From the NCBI GenBank assembly GCA_028699155.1, contig JAQVVD010000001.1, positions 1-64,000 on the forward strand: a DNA stretch of 64,000 nucleotides. The letters run 5' to 3'. This stretch comes from Candidatus Peribacteraceae bacterium. Lineage in GTDB: Bacteria > Patescibacteriota > Gracilibacteria > Peribacterales > Peribacteraceae. The translations under genes were made by a program, and so were the position numbers. Shown piece after piece: positions 33,755 to 42,956 of the stretch; positions within the stretch are counted from its first letter, which is position 1, and every line of letters begins with the position of its first letter. The notes below the pieces were generated by a model. The model did no database searches, had not been told where the DNA came from, and worked only from the letters and a program-made list of their open reading frames with translations.

Positions 33755-33965
33755 GGTGAAAGGGAAAAGTATGTTTCTATTGTAGAGTACTTTACTGGTT
33801 TTTGCATCCCGTCGGTTCGTTCATGACGCACAGGAACCCGATGCTTCAGTAGTATGTACTGTGTATAGCTCTCTGGTGTTCATACAAGAACAAAATATAT
33901 ATTTATTGTCAAATATCTCCCGTGGTTCGGTGATGGGTTTTCTGCTATACTAAGAGGATTTCCTG

Positions 33966-34565
33966 ATGCCAAATACTAAAAAACCAGAACAGGCGAAGCA
34001 TGTTTCTACAGGTGTGTACCGCATCCTCTTCTCTTTCATAGTTTTCTCCTTTGTGCTCACGGGTGTGCTTACAGCATCTCGCATCTTCTTTCTCCCCAGC
34101 CTTACGCATGTGAAGGTTGCCGGCGAGGAGCGCGATATTCAGGGGATACGTGCGTATCATACGCAGCTTATGGCGCAGTTGTCGGATACAGAATCGCGGC
34201 GCATGGATCTCATACTTCCCATTCAGAATGAACAGTATCGCGCCCTCCTTGCCAGCAAGCAGTCCGCTCCGGACTTTCTTGCGCTCCGACAGCGCATGCA
34301 GGGTATCGCCTCGCAATTTGCAGACGGAGAAACTCCCGTTATCTTCTTTTCCGACATGCGTCTGCGTGAGCAGGAGCGTCTGCTGGAAGTGAGCGGAGAA
34401 GTGCGGAATATAGGACAGAGGAGTATGACGGTGCTTGCACAATTCGTTGAGGCTGTGCAGGAGCTCCCGCTGGTTGCCGATGTTCAGAATCCGCGATTCA
34501 CCCGCTCGTTCTCCGACGAAAAGGGCGATTTTTCCCCTTTTACCATCCTCATTACCCTGCGATGA
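33966..34565 (+). CDS. Membrane-anchored hypothetical protein, possible PilN/PilO-like
   Basis: Single N-terminal TM followed by coiled-coil-like region; translationally coupled to the next ORF. Confidence 0.45.
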   Translation: MPNTKKPEQAKHVSTGVYRILFSFIVFSFVLTGVLTASRIFFLPSLTHVKVAGEERDIQGIRAYHTQLMAQLSDTESRRMDLILPIQNEQYRALLASKQSAPDFLALRQRMQGIASQFADGETPVIFFSDMRLREQERLLEVSGEVRNIGQRSMTVLAQFVEAVQELPLVADVQNPRFTRSFSDEKGDFSPFTILITLR

Positions 34566-35428
34566 AACGCGTTCTTCTCCTCTTCGGCGCGCTTGCCGGT
34601 GCGGCTCTCCTGATTGTTTCCGGCAATCTGATCAGCGAACATGTGCGCGTCATTGCGGACGTACGCGACGTGTCCGTACCGCTTGTTACCGAGCTGCCAT
34701 TGCTTGAGCGGCGCGTTTCTCTGCTTAAGGAGCAGGTGGAACTTGCACAGCTCCAATCTGCAATGCGCGTGGGGTCACAGGAGGAACGGGTCCATGTCTA
34801 CGTTCTCCCAAAAGAGTTCGATATGGATCGCATTGTTGCGCTCTTTGACGTTTTCAGCCTCACCATACCACAGCAGGAATACGTTGGCAGCATGTCCCCC
34901 CTTGTCTTCGGCGATCCTGTTGCGGTTGGGGATGAGCTGCAGGCGCTTCCCATTACTGTATCTTTCTCTGTTCACGAACAGGGGATGCACGCTCTACTGG
35001 ATCTCTTCCGGCTGGCCGGTACCGTTACCATCGCTGATGCGTTTTCCCAGGATGAGCTGGAAGCCCTTCTGGCCGGCATAGAGACGGAGAGCCCTGCCGG
35101 GATTATTCCGTTGGAACAGTTCCTCTCTGCAGATCTGCTGGAATATGCCCGTGAACCGCGCCCATATGAAGAGCAGTTGCGCCGATCTTTCACCAGTGCG
35201 CACGTGCAGCACATGTTCGATGATCTCCTGCGCACGTCGCTCCTGCGCGATGCGCGGTCCTACCTTGGCGGCCCCGCAGGATTGCTGCTTAAGGAACAGA
35301 AGCTCTGGCCGATGCCCTTCATGGCGTTCGAAGAAATCCGTTCCGTTCCGGGGCGTGCGCAAGGATGGCACACCGTCACATTGATCCTGCACACGTATCG
35401 CCGCGTATCCGATGGTGAAACGGCGTAA
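34562..35428 (+). CDS. Membrane-anchored hypothetical protein, possible PilO-like
   Basis: N-terminal TM plus 'ITVSFSVHEQGMHALLDLF' PilO-like segment. Confidence 0.4.
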   Translation: MKRVLLLFGALAGAALLIVSGNLISEHVRVIADVRDVSVPLVTELPLLERRVSLLKEQVELAQLQSAMRVGSQEERVHVYVLPKEFDMDRIVALFDVFSLTIPQQEYVGSMSPLVFGDPVAVGDELQALPITVSFSVHEQGMHALLDLFRLAGTVTIADAFSQDELEALLAGIETESPAGIIPLEQFLSADLLEYAREPRPYEEQLRRSFTSAHVQHMFDDLLRTSLLRDARSYLGGPAGLLLKEQKLWPMPFMAFEEIRSVPGRAQGWHTVTLILHTYRRVSDGETA

Positions 35429-35534
35429 CCTTTCTTGCTCTCTTCTCAGGCATCCTGCACTATAAGAGGCGTTCCTTTCTCTTTTCCCACTCTTTCCTCT
35501 GCAGCACCGTCGGAAACACTACATCAAAGGGGCC

Positions 35535-36047
35535 GTGTCCGGGCGCCGTCCGCGCGCCAACGAAGGAATACGCGTTCCAAAAGTGTTGCTCGTTCTCGAT
35601 GATGGAACAACGGAGGAGATGACGCCCGAAGAGGCGCTGGAGCGTGCCAGGAGCGAGGAACTCGATCTCATTGAGGTTTCTCCCAAAGCGCAGCCTCCGG
35701 TCGTGAAGATCGGCGATCTCGGCCGGTACATGTACCAGCAGAAGAAGAAGGATCAGAAGCAGAAGGCGCACAGCAAGCAGACGGAAGTGAAAATGCTCCG
35801 GTTCGGTTTCCGTACGGAGCGGCACGATCTTGAGCGCATCATGGACCGCGCGCGCGAGTTCATTGCCGAACGGCATCTGGTGAGGTTGGTGGTACGCCTG
35901 CGCGGGCGAGAAATGACGAATAAAGACTACGCAAAAAAGAAGATTCTTACGCTTGTACAGGATCTCTCCGATGTGACGGAGGTCGAACAGGAGATACGTT
36001 CCCAGGGGAATCAATTCAACGTCGTTCTGCGCCCGAAACGCCAGTGA
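35535..36047 (+). CDS. infC: Translation initiation factor IF-3 (GTG start)
   Basis: 'ANEGIRVPKVLLVLDDGTTEEMTPEEALERARSEELDLIEVSPKAQPPVVKI'; followed by L35 and L20 genes. Confidence 0.95.
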   Translation: MSGRRPRANEGIRVPKVLLVLDDGTTEEMTPEEALERARSEELDLIEVSPKAQPPVVKIGDLGRYMYQQKKKDQKQKAHSKQTEVKMLRFGFRTERHDLERIMDRAREFIAERHLVRLVVRLRGREMTNKDYAKKKILTLVQDLSDVTEVEQEIRSQGNQFNVVLRPKRQ

Positions 36048-36137
36048 AATTGTGGGATTTTTGCTTTGTCCGCTTCCCCTCTGCGGTTATACTGCCGTGC
36101 GTTCCTCTCTTTACAGAGGCACTTTCTGTGCAATCCC

Positions 36138-36332
36138 ATGCCAAAGCAGAAGTCACACAGCGGCGCGAAAAAGCGTATCCGGCGCACCGGAAGCGGCAAG
36201 ATCGCCATGAAGCGTTCAGGTCGCGGTCACCTGTTGCAGCAGAAGAACAAGCGGCAGAAACGTAAGAATCGCACGCTCACCGTGGATGGGACAGAATACA
36301 AGAAGTTAAGCTCCCTTCTTCCGCACCTTTAG
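36138..36332 (+). CDS. rpmI: 50S ribosomal protein L35
   Basis: MPKQKSHSGAKKRIRRTGSGKIAMKRSGRGHLLQQKNKRQKRK. Confidence 0.95.
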   Translation: MPKQKSHSGAKKRIRRTGSGKIAMKRSGRGHLLQQKNKRQKRKNRTLTVDGTEYKKLSSLLPHL

Positions 36333-36356
36333 CACTTCTCATTCTCCAGCGACACA

Positions 36357-36698
36357 ATGCGCGTTAAGCGTGGCACCACCCGGCACCGGCGGCACAAGAA
36401 GATTCGCGCTCTTGCGAAGGGATACCGCGGCATGCGGCGTACGACGTTCAAGAAGGCCAATGAGGCCGTCATGAAGGCCGGGCAGCATGCGTACCGTGAT
36501 CGTCGCAGGAAGAAGCGCACGTTCCGTGCGCTCTGGATTATCCGACTCAATGCGGCCGTGCGTGCGGCAGGTGTTTCCTACTCGCAGTTCATCAAGCAGC
36601 TCAAAACCAAGAAGATCGGCCTTGATCGCAAGGTGCTCTCCGAACTGGCGATCCATGAGCCGAAGGTGTTTGAGAAAGTGGTGAACGCTGCGCGTTAG
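36357..36698 (+). CDS. rplT: 50S ribosomal protein L20
   Basis: MRVKRGTTRHRRHKKIRALAKGYRGMRRTTFKKANEAVMKAGQHAYRDRRRKKRTFRALWIIRLNAA. Confidence 0.97.
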   Translation: MRVKRGTTRHRRHKKIRALAKGYRGMRRTTFKKANEAVMKAGQHAYRDRRRKKRTFRALWIIRLNAAVRAAGVSYSQFIKQLKTKKIGLDRKVLSELAIHEPKVFEKVVNAAR

Positions 36699-36702
36699 TA
36701 GC

Positions 36703-36795
36703 CAGATTTCAGCAGGCAGAGAACGGAGATCAGAAGTCAGTTGACATTTTTTTTCTGATTACTGGTCTCTGATCTTTGGTTTCTAAGTTCTGAGT
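36703..36795. repeat. Inverted pair of heptad arrays (CAG-type left arm, CTG-type right arm)
   Basis: CAGATTT CAGCAGG CAGAGAA CGGAGAT CAGAAGT CAGTTGA ... CTGATTA CTGGTCT CTGATCT TTGGTTT CTAAGTT CTGAG. Confidence 0.9.
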
Positions 36796-37604
36796 AGCTC
36801 ATCGTAAAGATTCATTAACTTGGTTGTCGTTTCTGGGATTCCTGCAAATTCATAATCGTCAATCTTTCGTATAGGCATCACTTTCATGCTTGAACTCGTG
36901 AGGAACGCACCATCGAAGTTCGGGATTTCATTTGCAGGAATCCGTGCTTCCTGCACTTCTATCCCATGCTCATGGGCAAGCGCTAGAACGTGTGCTCTGG
37001 TAATGCCTTCCAGAATCGTTCCTCTGGGCGGGGTGATGACTGCTCCTCCACGCACCGCGTAGAAATTAGAGCGCGTACCTTCGTAAATGCAACCGTCTTC
37101 GTGCAGCGAGAGAGCCTCGTAGCAGCCGCGCTCAGTCGCTTCCCGCTGTGCCAGGTAACTGCGGAGCATGTTGAGCGTCTTGGCTGTGGGGATCGGACGG
37201 TCGAATGCCACAGTGATTGTTTCCACACCCTGCTTGTACCAGCGTTTTTCCGGAAAATGGGGCTGGAGAGGCAGGATAAACATTTGTGCGTCTTCCGGCT
37301 TCTTCGCTCCTATGAGTAGGATCTTGATATTGCAGCTCTCATCTCCAATCTTCTTGCTCAGCGTTTGCACCCATTCCCCGATTTCTTCCTTTCTAAACGG
37401 GTGCTGCAGGCGAAGAAGCTCCGCAGAATGCATGAGGCGTTCAATGTGTTCGCGCACGAAGAGCCCATTTTCTCCATGGAAGCGCATCGTCTCGTACACG
37501 CCAAATCCGTACGAGTATTCAATGCTCAGGAGAGGCACGACTGCCTGCTCCATTGGCAGGATTGCTCCGTTTTTGCTGAAGAAGGGAAACGTACACGACA
37601 CCAT
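36783..37604 (-). CDS. Class-IV aminotransferase (BCAT/D-amino-acid aminotransferase/ADC lyase family)
   Basis: 'YGFGVYETMRFHGENGLFVREHIERL', 'EGTRSNFYAVRGGAVITPPRGTILEGITRAHVLALA'. Confidence 0.88.
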   Translation of the reverse strand: MVSCTFPFFSKNGAILPMEQAVVPLLSIEYSYGFGVYETMRFHGENGLFVREHIERLMHSAELLRLQHPFRKEEIGEWVQTLSKKIGDESCNIKILLIGAKKPEDAQMFILPLQPHFPEKRWYKQGVETITVAFDRPIPTAKTLNMLRSYLAQREATERGCYEALSLHEDGCIYEGTRSNFYAVRGGAVITPPRGTILEGITRAHVLALAHEHGIEVQEARIPANEIPNFDGAFLTSSSMKVMPIRKIDDYEFAGIPETTTKLMNLYDELLRT

Positions 37605-37624
37605 GCACTCATCGTAGCATGTTC

Positions 37625-38266
37625 CTACTTCTTTGCCTGCGTTTCCTGCTCCTGGAGGCTCGCCTTGATTCGCATGGTGGAGATGATGCTGGCGCGCTCA
37701 TTCTCCCCGAGCTTCATTTGAATGTACTTCACTGTCTCCCTGAGATCCGGGATCATCTTGTGTTCCAGCGCGTTCACGCGGCGGCGCGTGGTTTCCAGCT
37801 CGACTGCCATGTTTTCCGCCTGCTTCTCGATCTGTGCGAGTTGGATCAGGGCATCGAAGACCCCGTCAAATGCGTCAATCGCTTCATCCAGGAGCGCGTT
37901 TGTTTCCGTCAGTCCGTAGCTCTTAATGGAGCCTGTGCGCCTGAGCGTGAAGAAGGGGATACGCACGCTCATCACGTTCTTGGTCTCTACATTCAGTTCC
38001 ATTGTCGCCTGTGGGCTGCTGAGAGCATTCTTCATCTCTGCATCGCTCATCCATGCAGAGGCTACCAGGAATTTGTAGAATGCTGCTGCCAATTTCTCCT
38101 CTACCTCCATGCGCAATGTTTTTGCTTTTCGGATGATGCTCAAGAATTCCTGCATTAATCCATCCTGTTTGTCTTTCAGCAACTTGTGTCCCCTCTGCGC
38201 AGCTTTGCTTCGCAGCTTGAGGTCCATGAGTGCCATGCGCGTTGGGTTGACATTGAGGAGAGCCAT
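37625..38266 (-). CDS. ntpD: V/A-type ATP synthase subunit D
   Basis: 'NPTRMALMDLKLRSKAAQRGHKLLKDKQDGLMQEF', 'RRRVNALEHKMIPDLRETVKYIQMKLGENER'. Confidence 0.95.
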   Translation of the reverse strand: MALLNVNPTRMALMDLKLRSKAAQRGHKLLKDKQDGLMQEFLSIIRKAKTLRMEVEEKLAAAFYKFLVASAWMSDAEMKNALSSPQATMELNVETKNVMSVRIPFFTLRRTGSIKSYGLTETNALLDEAIDAFDGVFDALIQLAQIEKQAENMAVELETTRRRVNALEHKMIPDLRETVKYIQMKLGENERASIISTMRIKASLQEQETQAKK

Positions 38267-38295
38267 GCGGTGTGGGGCGAGTGTTTAAGAGAGAT

Positions 38296-39180
38296 TCAGG
38301 ACTTCGTGAGACTCTTGAGTGCCTTGTAGATTTGTACGGTCGTGAGTTGGAAGAGCATAGTCGAGAGAGCGAGAAGGGCTCCGCTTGCCACGATGGCCGT
38401 CGGAACAGTCCGGGGATCAAACGTACGGGCAGCTTCTACGAGAAAACCGCTTAGTGCCATGGATGGCAGGAAGAGCAGTAATCCTGCCACAATGAAGTAC
38501 CACAGCACCTGCCATGTGTGGCCGTGCACAAGCTCCTTACTTCTCTGGAGCGATTCACGGTATTCCTTTCCTTCACAGATGATGATAACGGCGTAGAACG
38601 ACGTGCGAATTTTGTAGATGATTCCCGGTATGATGAGGAGGAGCATCCAGAGCAGCGTAAAAATATCCCGCAGAATGTTCGTGAGGAAGAGCGGAATCAC
38701 GTAGTGCATCCCCTGCCTGCGCACCGAAGCGAAAGAGGAGCGATTCCGTCCCGCAGGACTCTTTACAATGCGTTCTCCCACCAGGAGAATGCAGGCCGTA
38801 CCCCAGAGTATCCAGAGCCCGATGCCGATATTGATGAGCAACAGGAGTGCGATGAGCGGGGTCGGCGCGAGGCCAGTGACATAGATCATCCACTGGAAAC
38901 TTGCAGAATTCTTTCCGGCAAATTCCGAGAGCATCAGTGTTATGCCTGATGGCAGCATGATCAGCCACAATAGAATGTGGTTCAGAACAGGCTGTTTGCG
39001 GTAGAAGTTCCAGGAATCGCCGATGAGGGAGAGAATTGAGGGAATGGGATTTGGGATTAGAATACTAGGGATTAGAATACTAGGGATTAGGGTTAGGAGC
39101 GCTTCTTTAAGTATTTCTCTGTATGCGCAGCCTTTACACGTTTGAGCTCGGCTTTCGGCAGTTCCATGAAGAGGTCCCAA
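38296..39180 (-). CDS. Multipass membrane protein inserted between V-ATPase B and D; true start uncertain
   Basis: Several TM segments; open frame runs through heptad repeats into ntpB with no ATG/GTG/TTG before the first TM. Confidence 0.55.
   Translation of the reverse strand: MGPLHGTAESRAQTCKGCAYREILKEALLTLIPSILIPSILIPNPIPSILSLIGDSWNFYRKQPVLNHILLWLIMLPSGITLMLSEFAGKNSASFQWMIYVTGLAPTPLIALLLLINIGIGLWILWGTACILLVGERIVKSPAGRNRSSFASVRRQGMHYVIPLFLTNILRDIFTLLWMLLLIIPGIIYKIRTSFYAVIIICEGKEYRESLQRSKELVHGHTWQVLWYFIVAGLLLFLPSMALSGFLVEAARTFDPRTVPTAIVASGALLALSTMLFQLTTVQIYKALKSLTKS
39040..39098 (+). repeat. Heptad-type repeat (…GGGATTTGGGATTAGAATACTAGGGATTAGAATACTAGGGATTAGGGTTAGG)
   Basis: GGGATTA/AATACTA units, one 1-nt slip. 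Confidence 0.9.
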
Positions 39181-40523
39181 CCGATTGCGAGTGATTCGAA
39201 GATCGAGCGGTTTTCCTCTTCGCCCTGTTTAATAAACTCCTTCTCAAACCGTTCTGCGAACTTGAGGTACGCTTTGTCTATGTCATTCAGCGAAGATTCG
39301 CCGAGGATGACTGCCAGTTCGCGTACTTCTACGCCTCGGGCGTACGCGGCAGTCAGCTGCGCATCCACGCCGCTATGGTCTTCGCGCGTCTTGCCCTCGC
39401 CCTGTGCTTTCGCCTTCAGGCGGGAGAGTGATCCCATCGGGATAATCGGGGGATACATGCCTTTCTGATGCAGGCCGCGATCCAGGCGGATCTGCCCTTC
39501 CGTGATGTATCCGGTCAGGTCCGGGATGGGGTGCGTCACGTCGTCTTCCGGCATCGTGAGGATTGGGATTTGCGTGATGGAGCCCTTCTTCCCGCGGATG
39601 CGTCCGGCGCGTTCGTAGATGGTTGCAAGGTCGGTGTACAGGTAGCCCGGGTAGCCGCGGCGACCAGGAACTTCCTTGCGTGCGGCAGAGACCTCGCGCA
39701 ACGCCTCACAGTAGTTGGTCATGTCCGTGAGGATGACCGTCACATGGTAGTCCTTCTCGTATGCCAGGTACTCCGCAACGGTCAGTGCGAGGCGCGGAGT
39801 GGCAATGCGTTCGACGACCGGGTTATCCGCCGTATTCAGGAAGAGCACGGCGCGGGAGAGCGCCCCGGTCTTCTCGAATTCACGCTGGAAGTACTGTGCT
39901 TCCTCGAATGTCACGCCCATCGCGGCAAAGACCACTGCGAACTTCTCGTCTTCTTGCCCGGCCTTCTGCCCTCCATCCTGAGATTCGCCTTTTGCCATTT
40001 CCTCCTCCGTGAGCACGCGCGCCTGGCGTGCGATCTGTGCGGCAAGGCGGTTATGGGGCAAGCCTGCGCCGGAGAAGATCGGCAGTTTCTGCCCTCGCAC
40101 CAGCGTGTTTAAGACGTCGATTGTGGAGATGCCTGTCTGGATGAAGTCATCCGGATACTCGCGCGTGAATGGGTTGATCGGCGTTCCGTTGATATCGAGC
40201 TTCTTCTCGGGGACGATTTCCGGTCCTCCATCGATGGGCCGCCCCGAGCCGGAGAAGATGCGCCCGAGGATATCCTCAGAAACTCCGATTTCGAATGTGC
40301 GTTGCAGGAAGCGGATTTTCGTTCCTTCGGTCTGGGCGCCCTGTGCGCTTTCGAAGAGCTGCACGATGGCGAGCCCCTCGCGGGCTTCCAGCACTTTCCC
40401 GAGGCGCTTCTGCCCGTCTGGGAGTTCAATTTCGCAGAGCTCGTCGTAGCTTACGCCTTCCACTCCTTTCACAATGAGGAGCGGTCCGGCGATGTCAGTG
40501 ACTGTCTTGTAGGCGGTAGACAT
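39093..40523 (-). CDS. ntpB: V/A-type ATP synthase subunit B
   Basis: '[21 protein letters not shown]', '[43 protein letters not shown]'. Confidence 0.97.
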   Translation of the reverse strand: MSTAYKTVTDIAGPLLIVKGVEGVSYDELCEIELPDGQKRLGKVLEAREGLAIVQLFESAQGAQTEGTKIRFLQRTFEIGVSEDILGRIFSGSGRPIDGGPEIVPEKKLDINGTPINPFTREYPDDFIQTGISTIDVLNTLVRGQKLPIFSGAGLPHNRLAAQIARQARVLTEEEMAKGESQDGGQKAGQEDEKFAVVFAAMGVTFEEAQYFQREFEKTGALSRAVLFLNTADNPVVERIATPRLALTVAEYLAYEKDYHVTVILTDMTNYCEALREVSAARKEVPGRRGYPGYLYTDLATIYERAGRIRGKKGSITQIPILTMPEDDVTHPIPDLTGYITEGQIRLDRGLHQKGMYPPIIPMGSLSRLKAKAQGEGKTREDHSGVDAQLTAAYARGVEVRELAVILGESSLNDIDKAYLKFAERFEKEFIKQGEEENRSIFESLAIGWDLFMELPKAELKRVKAAHTEKYLKKRS

Positions 40524-40528
40524 GGGTG

Positions 40529-40577
40529 AGAGGGATAGGGATTAGGGATGAGAGTACGAGAGATACGGATTAGGCGG
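40529..40577 (+). repeat. Heptad repeat filling the ntpA/ntpB spacer
   Basis: AGAGGGA TAGGGAT TAGGGAT GAGAGTA CGAGAGA TACGGAT TAGGCGG. Confidence 0.85.
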
Positions 40578-42381
40578 CAGCTGCAATTTCCTGCTGTCGC
40601 ACGGAGACATTGGATGAGCCTGCCTTGAGCGCAGCGATCTGTTGGCGGATTTCTTTTTCCAGCGCATCGAACTTTTCTTCCGCCCCCTCCTCTGGCCAGA
40701 AACTCATTCCGGCTATCTCCTCTTTGGCTGGCAAGCTCTGCAGCTTTTTGAAGTCGAAGTCTTCCTGCTCAACGATTTCCTGCGCAGCTTCCATGAAGGT
40801 CAGGATCGCCCGGATCATGCGGTACTGTTTCCTGAGTGATGTGTACGCATCGACCCTGTCGAATGCGTTCTGGAAGAGAAAGTCTTCGCGGATCATCTGT
40901 GCGGTTGCCAGCGTGAGCTGCTCGCGCGGAGAGAGCGCATCCGTTCCAACCAGGCGAACGATTTCTTCCAGTTTGCTCTCCTCCTGCAGCAGCCCCGAGG
41001 CGATGGTGCGGTTCGCAACGAAGTCTTCCGCAATTTCCTTGCTGTAGTAGTCCGCCAGATTATCTACGTAGAGCGAGTAGCTCTGCAGCCAGTTGATGGA
41101 TGGGTAGTGGCGTTTGTACGCGAGTTTCGCATCCAACGCCCAGAACACTTTCGTCACGCGCAAGGTGTTCTGTGTTACCGGCTCAGAGAAGTCTCCGCCC
41201 GGAGGGGATACCGCTCCAATGACAGAGAGCGACCCCCTTCGGTCTTCACCGCCAAGACACTCCACCGCTCCGGCGCGCTCGTAGAATCCCGCTGTGCGGG
41301 AACCAAGGTATGCTGGGTATCCTTCTTCACCCGGCATTTCTTCCAGGCGCCCGGACATCTCACGCATGGCTTCCGCCCAGCGTGAAGTGGAGTCCGCCAT
41401 CAGTGCGACGTCGTATCCCATATCGCGGTAGTACTCCGCGATTGTGATGCCTGTATAGACGCTCGCTTCGCGCGCGGCTACCGGCATGTTACTGGTGTTT
41501 GCTATGAGCACCGTTCGTTTCATCAGCGGCTCTCCCGTATTCGGATCTTGCAGTTCCGGAAATTCTTTGAGTACGTCCGTCATCTCGTTCCCGCGCTCGC
41601 CGCACCCGATGTAAACGATCACCTGCGCATTGCAGAATTTCGCGAGGCTCTGCTGCGTCACCGTCTTTCCGGCGCCGAAGGGGCCGGGGATCGCGCCGGC
41701 GCCGCCGCGTGCGATTGGGAAGAGCGTGTCTAAGATGCGCATTCCCGTTACGAGCGGTTCGTTCGGGCGGCGTTTGCGCGCATAGGGGCGCGGAATGCGA
41801 ATCGGCCATTTCTGCAGCATTGCTACCTCCTTTACGCCGTCCGCCGTCTCGATCGTTGCGACGATTTGCTCGATGGTGAATGATCCGGATTCAATTTGTT
41901 TTACTGTGCCGTCCATGTGCGGCGGCACCATCACTCTGTGCTCGATGAGCGTCGTTTCCTGCACCGTTCCGAGCACGTCTCCTTCCTGCACGGCGTCTCC
42001 CGACTTCTTTGTCGCTTTGAATTCCCACTTCGTTGAACGGCTGAGTGCCGGCACGTTGATGCCGCGCGGGATGAAGGGGCTCCTCGCCTCTTCTTCAATG
42101 AGTTTCAGCGGGCGCTGAATGCCATCGTAGAACGTGGTCAGCAGTCCCGGCGCCAGTTCCACCGAGAGGGTTTCTCCGGTGAGGGTTACGGGTTCGCCCG
42201 GTCCGATGCCGCTCGTTTCCTCATAGACCTGGATAGAGGCATTGTCGCCGTGCAGCTCGATCACCTCGCCGATGAGGTTCTCTTTGGACACGCGGACGAC
42301 CTCGTACATCTTGGCATTCTTCATGCCTTTTGCCACGACGAGCGGGCCGGCGACCTTGATGATTGTTCCTTGCGTAGACAT
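40570..42381 (-). CDS. ntpA: V/A-type ATP synthase subunit A
   Basis: 'GGAGAIPGPFGAGKTVTQQSLAKFCNAQVIVYIGCGERGNEM' P-loop; 'LMADSTSRWAEAMREMSGRLEEMPGEEGYPAYLGSR'. Confidence 0.98.
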   Translation of the reverse strand: MSTQGTIIKVAGPLVVAKGMKNAKMYEVVRVSKENLIGEVIELHGDNASIQVYEETSGIGPGEPVTLTGETLSVELAPGLLTTFYDGIQRPLKLIEEEARSPFIPRGINVPALSRSTKWEFKATKKSGDAVQEGDVLGTVQETTLIEHRVMVPPHMDGTVKQIESGSFTIEQIVATIETADGVKEVAMLQKWPIRIPRPYARKRRPNEPLVTGMRILDTLFPIARGGAGAIPGPFGAGKTVTQQSLAKFCNAQVIVYIGCGERGNEMTDVLKEFPELQDPNTGEPLMKRTVLIANTSNMPVAAREASVYTGITIAEYYRDMGYDVALMADSTSRWAEAMREMSGRLEEMPGEEGYPAYLGSRTAGFYERAGAVECLGGEDRRGSLSVIGAVSPPGGDFSEPVTQNTLRVTKVFWALDAKLAYKRHYPSINWLQSYSLYVDNLADYYSKEIAEDFVANRTIASGLLQEESKLEEIVRLVGTDALSPREQLTLATAQMIREDFLFQNAFDRVDAYTSLRKQYRMIRAILTFMEAAQEIVEQEDFDFKKLQSLPAKEEIAGMSFWPEEGAEEKFDALEKEIRQQIAALKAGSSNVSVRQQEIAAAA

Positions 42382-42425
42382 TGGGAATTGGGGGATAGGG
42401 TTGGGATGGGCTTAGGATTGCGGAG
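42382..42425 (+). repeat. Degenerate heptad repeat between ntpA and the small ORF
   Basis: TTGGGAA TTGGGGG ATAGGGT TGGGATG GGCTTAG. Confidence 0.6.
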
Positions 42426-42591
42426 GTTCTCTCCTGCTTAGGATGTGTGCGACACGTGCTCTATCAAGTGCTTCCTGCTCTTCGACCGTGCGTGGATCGA
42501 GTGCTTCCATCAGCTGGATTCTCGGTTCCAGATCGGAGGATCCTGCTTCTGTGAGGAGAGCTTCCGTTCTTTCAGTGATACTGCGTGTCAT
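42412..42591 (-). CDS. Small ORF (59 aa) between V-ATPase F and A genes; not in the supplied ORF track
   Basis: MTRSITERTEALLTEAGSSDLEPRIQLMEALDPRTVEEQEALDRARVAHILSRREPPQS, preceded by AAGG/CTCCTTATG context. Confidence 0.55.
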   Translation of the reverse strand: MTRSITERTEALLTEAGSSDLEPRIQLMEALDPRTVEEQEALDRARVAHILSRREPPQS

Positions 42592-42602
42592 AAGGAGAGG
42601 GG

Positions 42603-42956
42603 TTACTGGAGAATGTCCGTGCCCACGGCGCGTTCCACGATGCGCTTGAGGCGCGCCAGGCCGTAGCCCGTGGAGCCTTTGTGGGACGGAAGCGGGATAA
42701 TGGCGGGTAAGGCGCCGCGAGCGAGTTTCTTCTCATCATCGGGAGAAATCCCGTTCGCGAGGTCTTCTGTAATAAAGACGATTGCGTACTCATTCCTCTC
42801 TACCCCCTTCTCGTCGGTGAGCATTTTTCTCTTGAGCATGAAGAGTGCTTCTACCGCTTCCTCCGCGTTCTTTGCCGGTATGGCGTCTGTTCCAAGGAGC
42901 GAGAATCCTGCGATTGCTTCCGGCGAGCCGATGATGGCGATCTTGAAGGAAGGCAT
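42603..42956 (-). CDS. ntpF: V/A-type ATP synthase subunit F
   Basis: 'IAIIGSPEAIAGFSLLGTDAIPAKNAEEAVEALF', 'YAIVFITEDLA', 'IIPLPSHKGSTGYGLARLKRIVERAVG'. Confidence 0.95.
   Translation of the reverse strand: MPSFKIAIIGSPEAIAGFSLLGTDAIPAKNAEEAVEALFMLKRKMLTDEKGVERNEYAIVFITEDLANGISPDDEKKLARGALPAIIPLPSHKGSTGYGLARLKRIVERAVGTDILQ

Noticed and set aside
39040-39098. Telomere-like TTAGGG/AGGGATT repeats
   Set aside because: Internal, short, operon-spacer location; best explained by the heptad family, no evidence of a replicon end.
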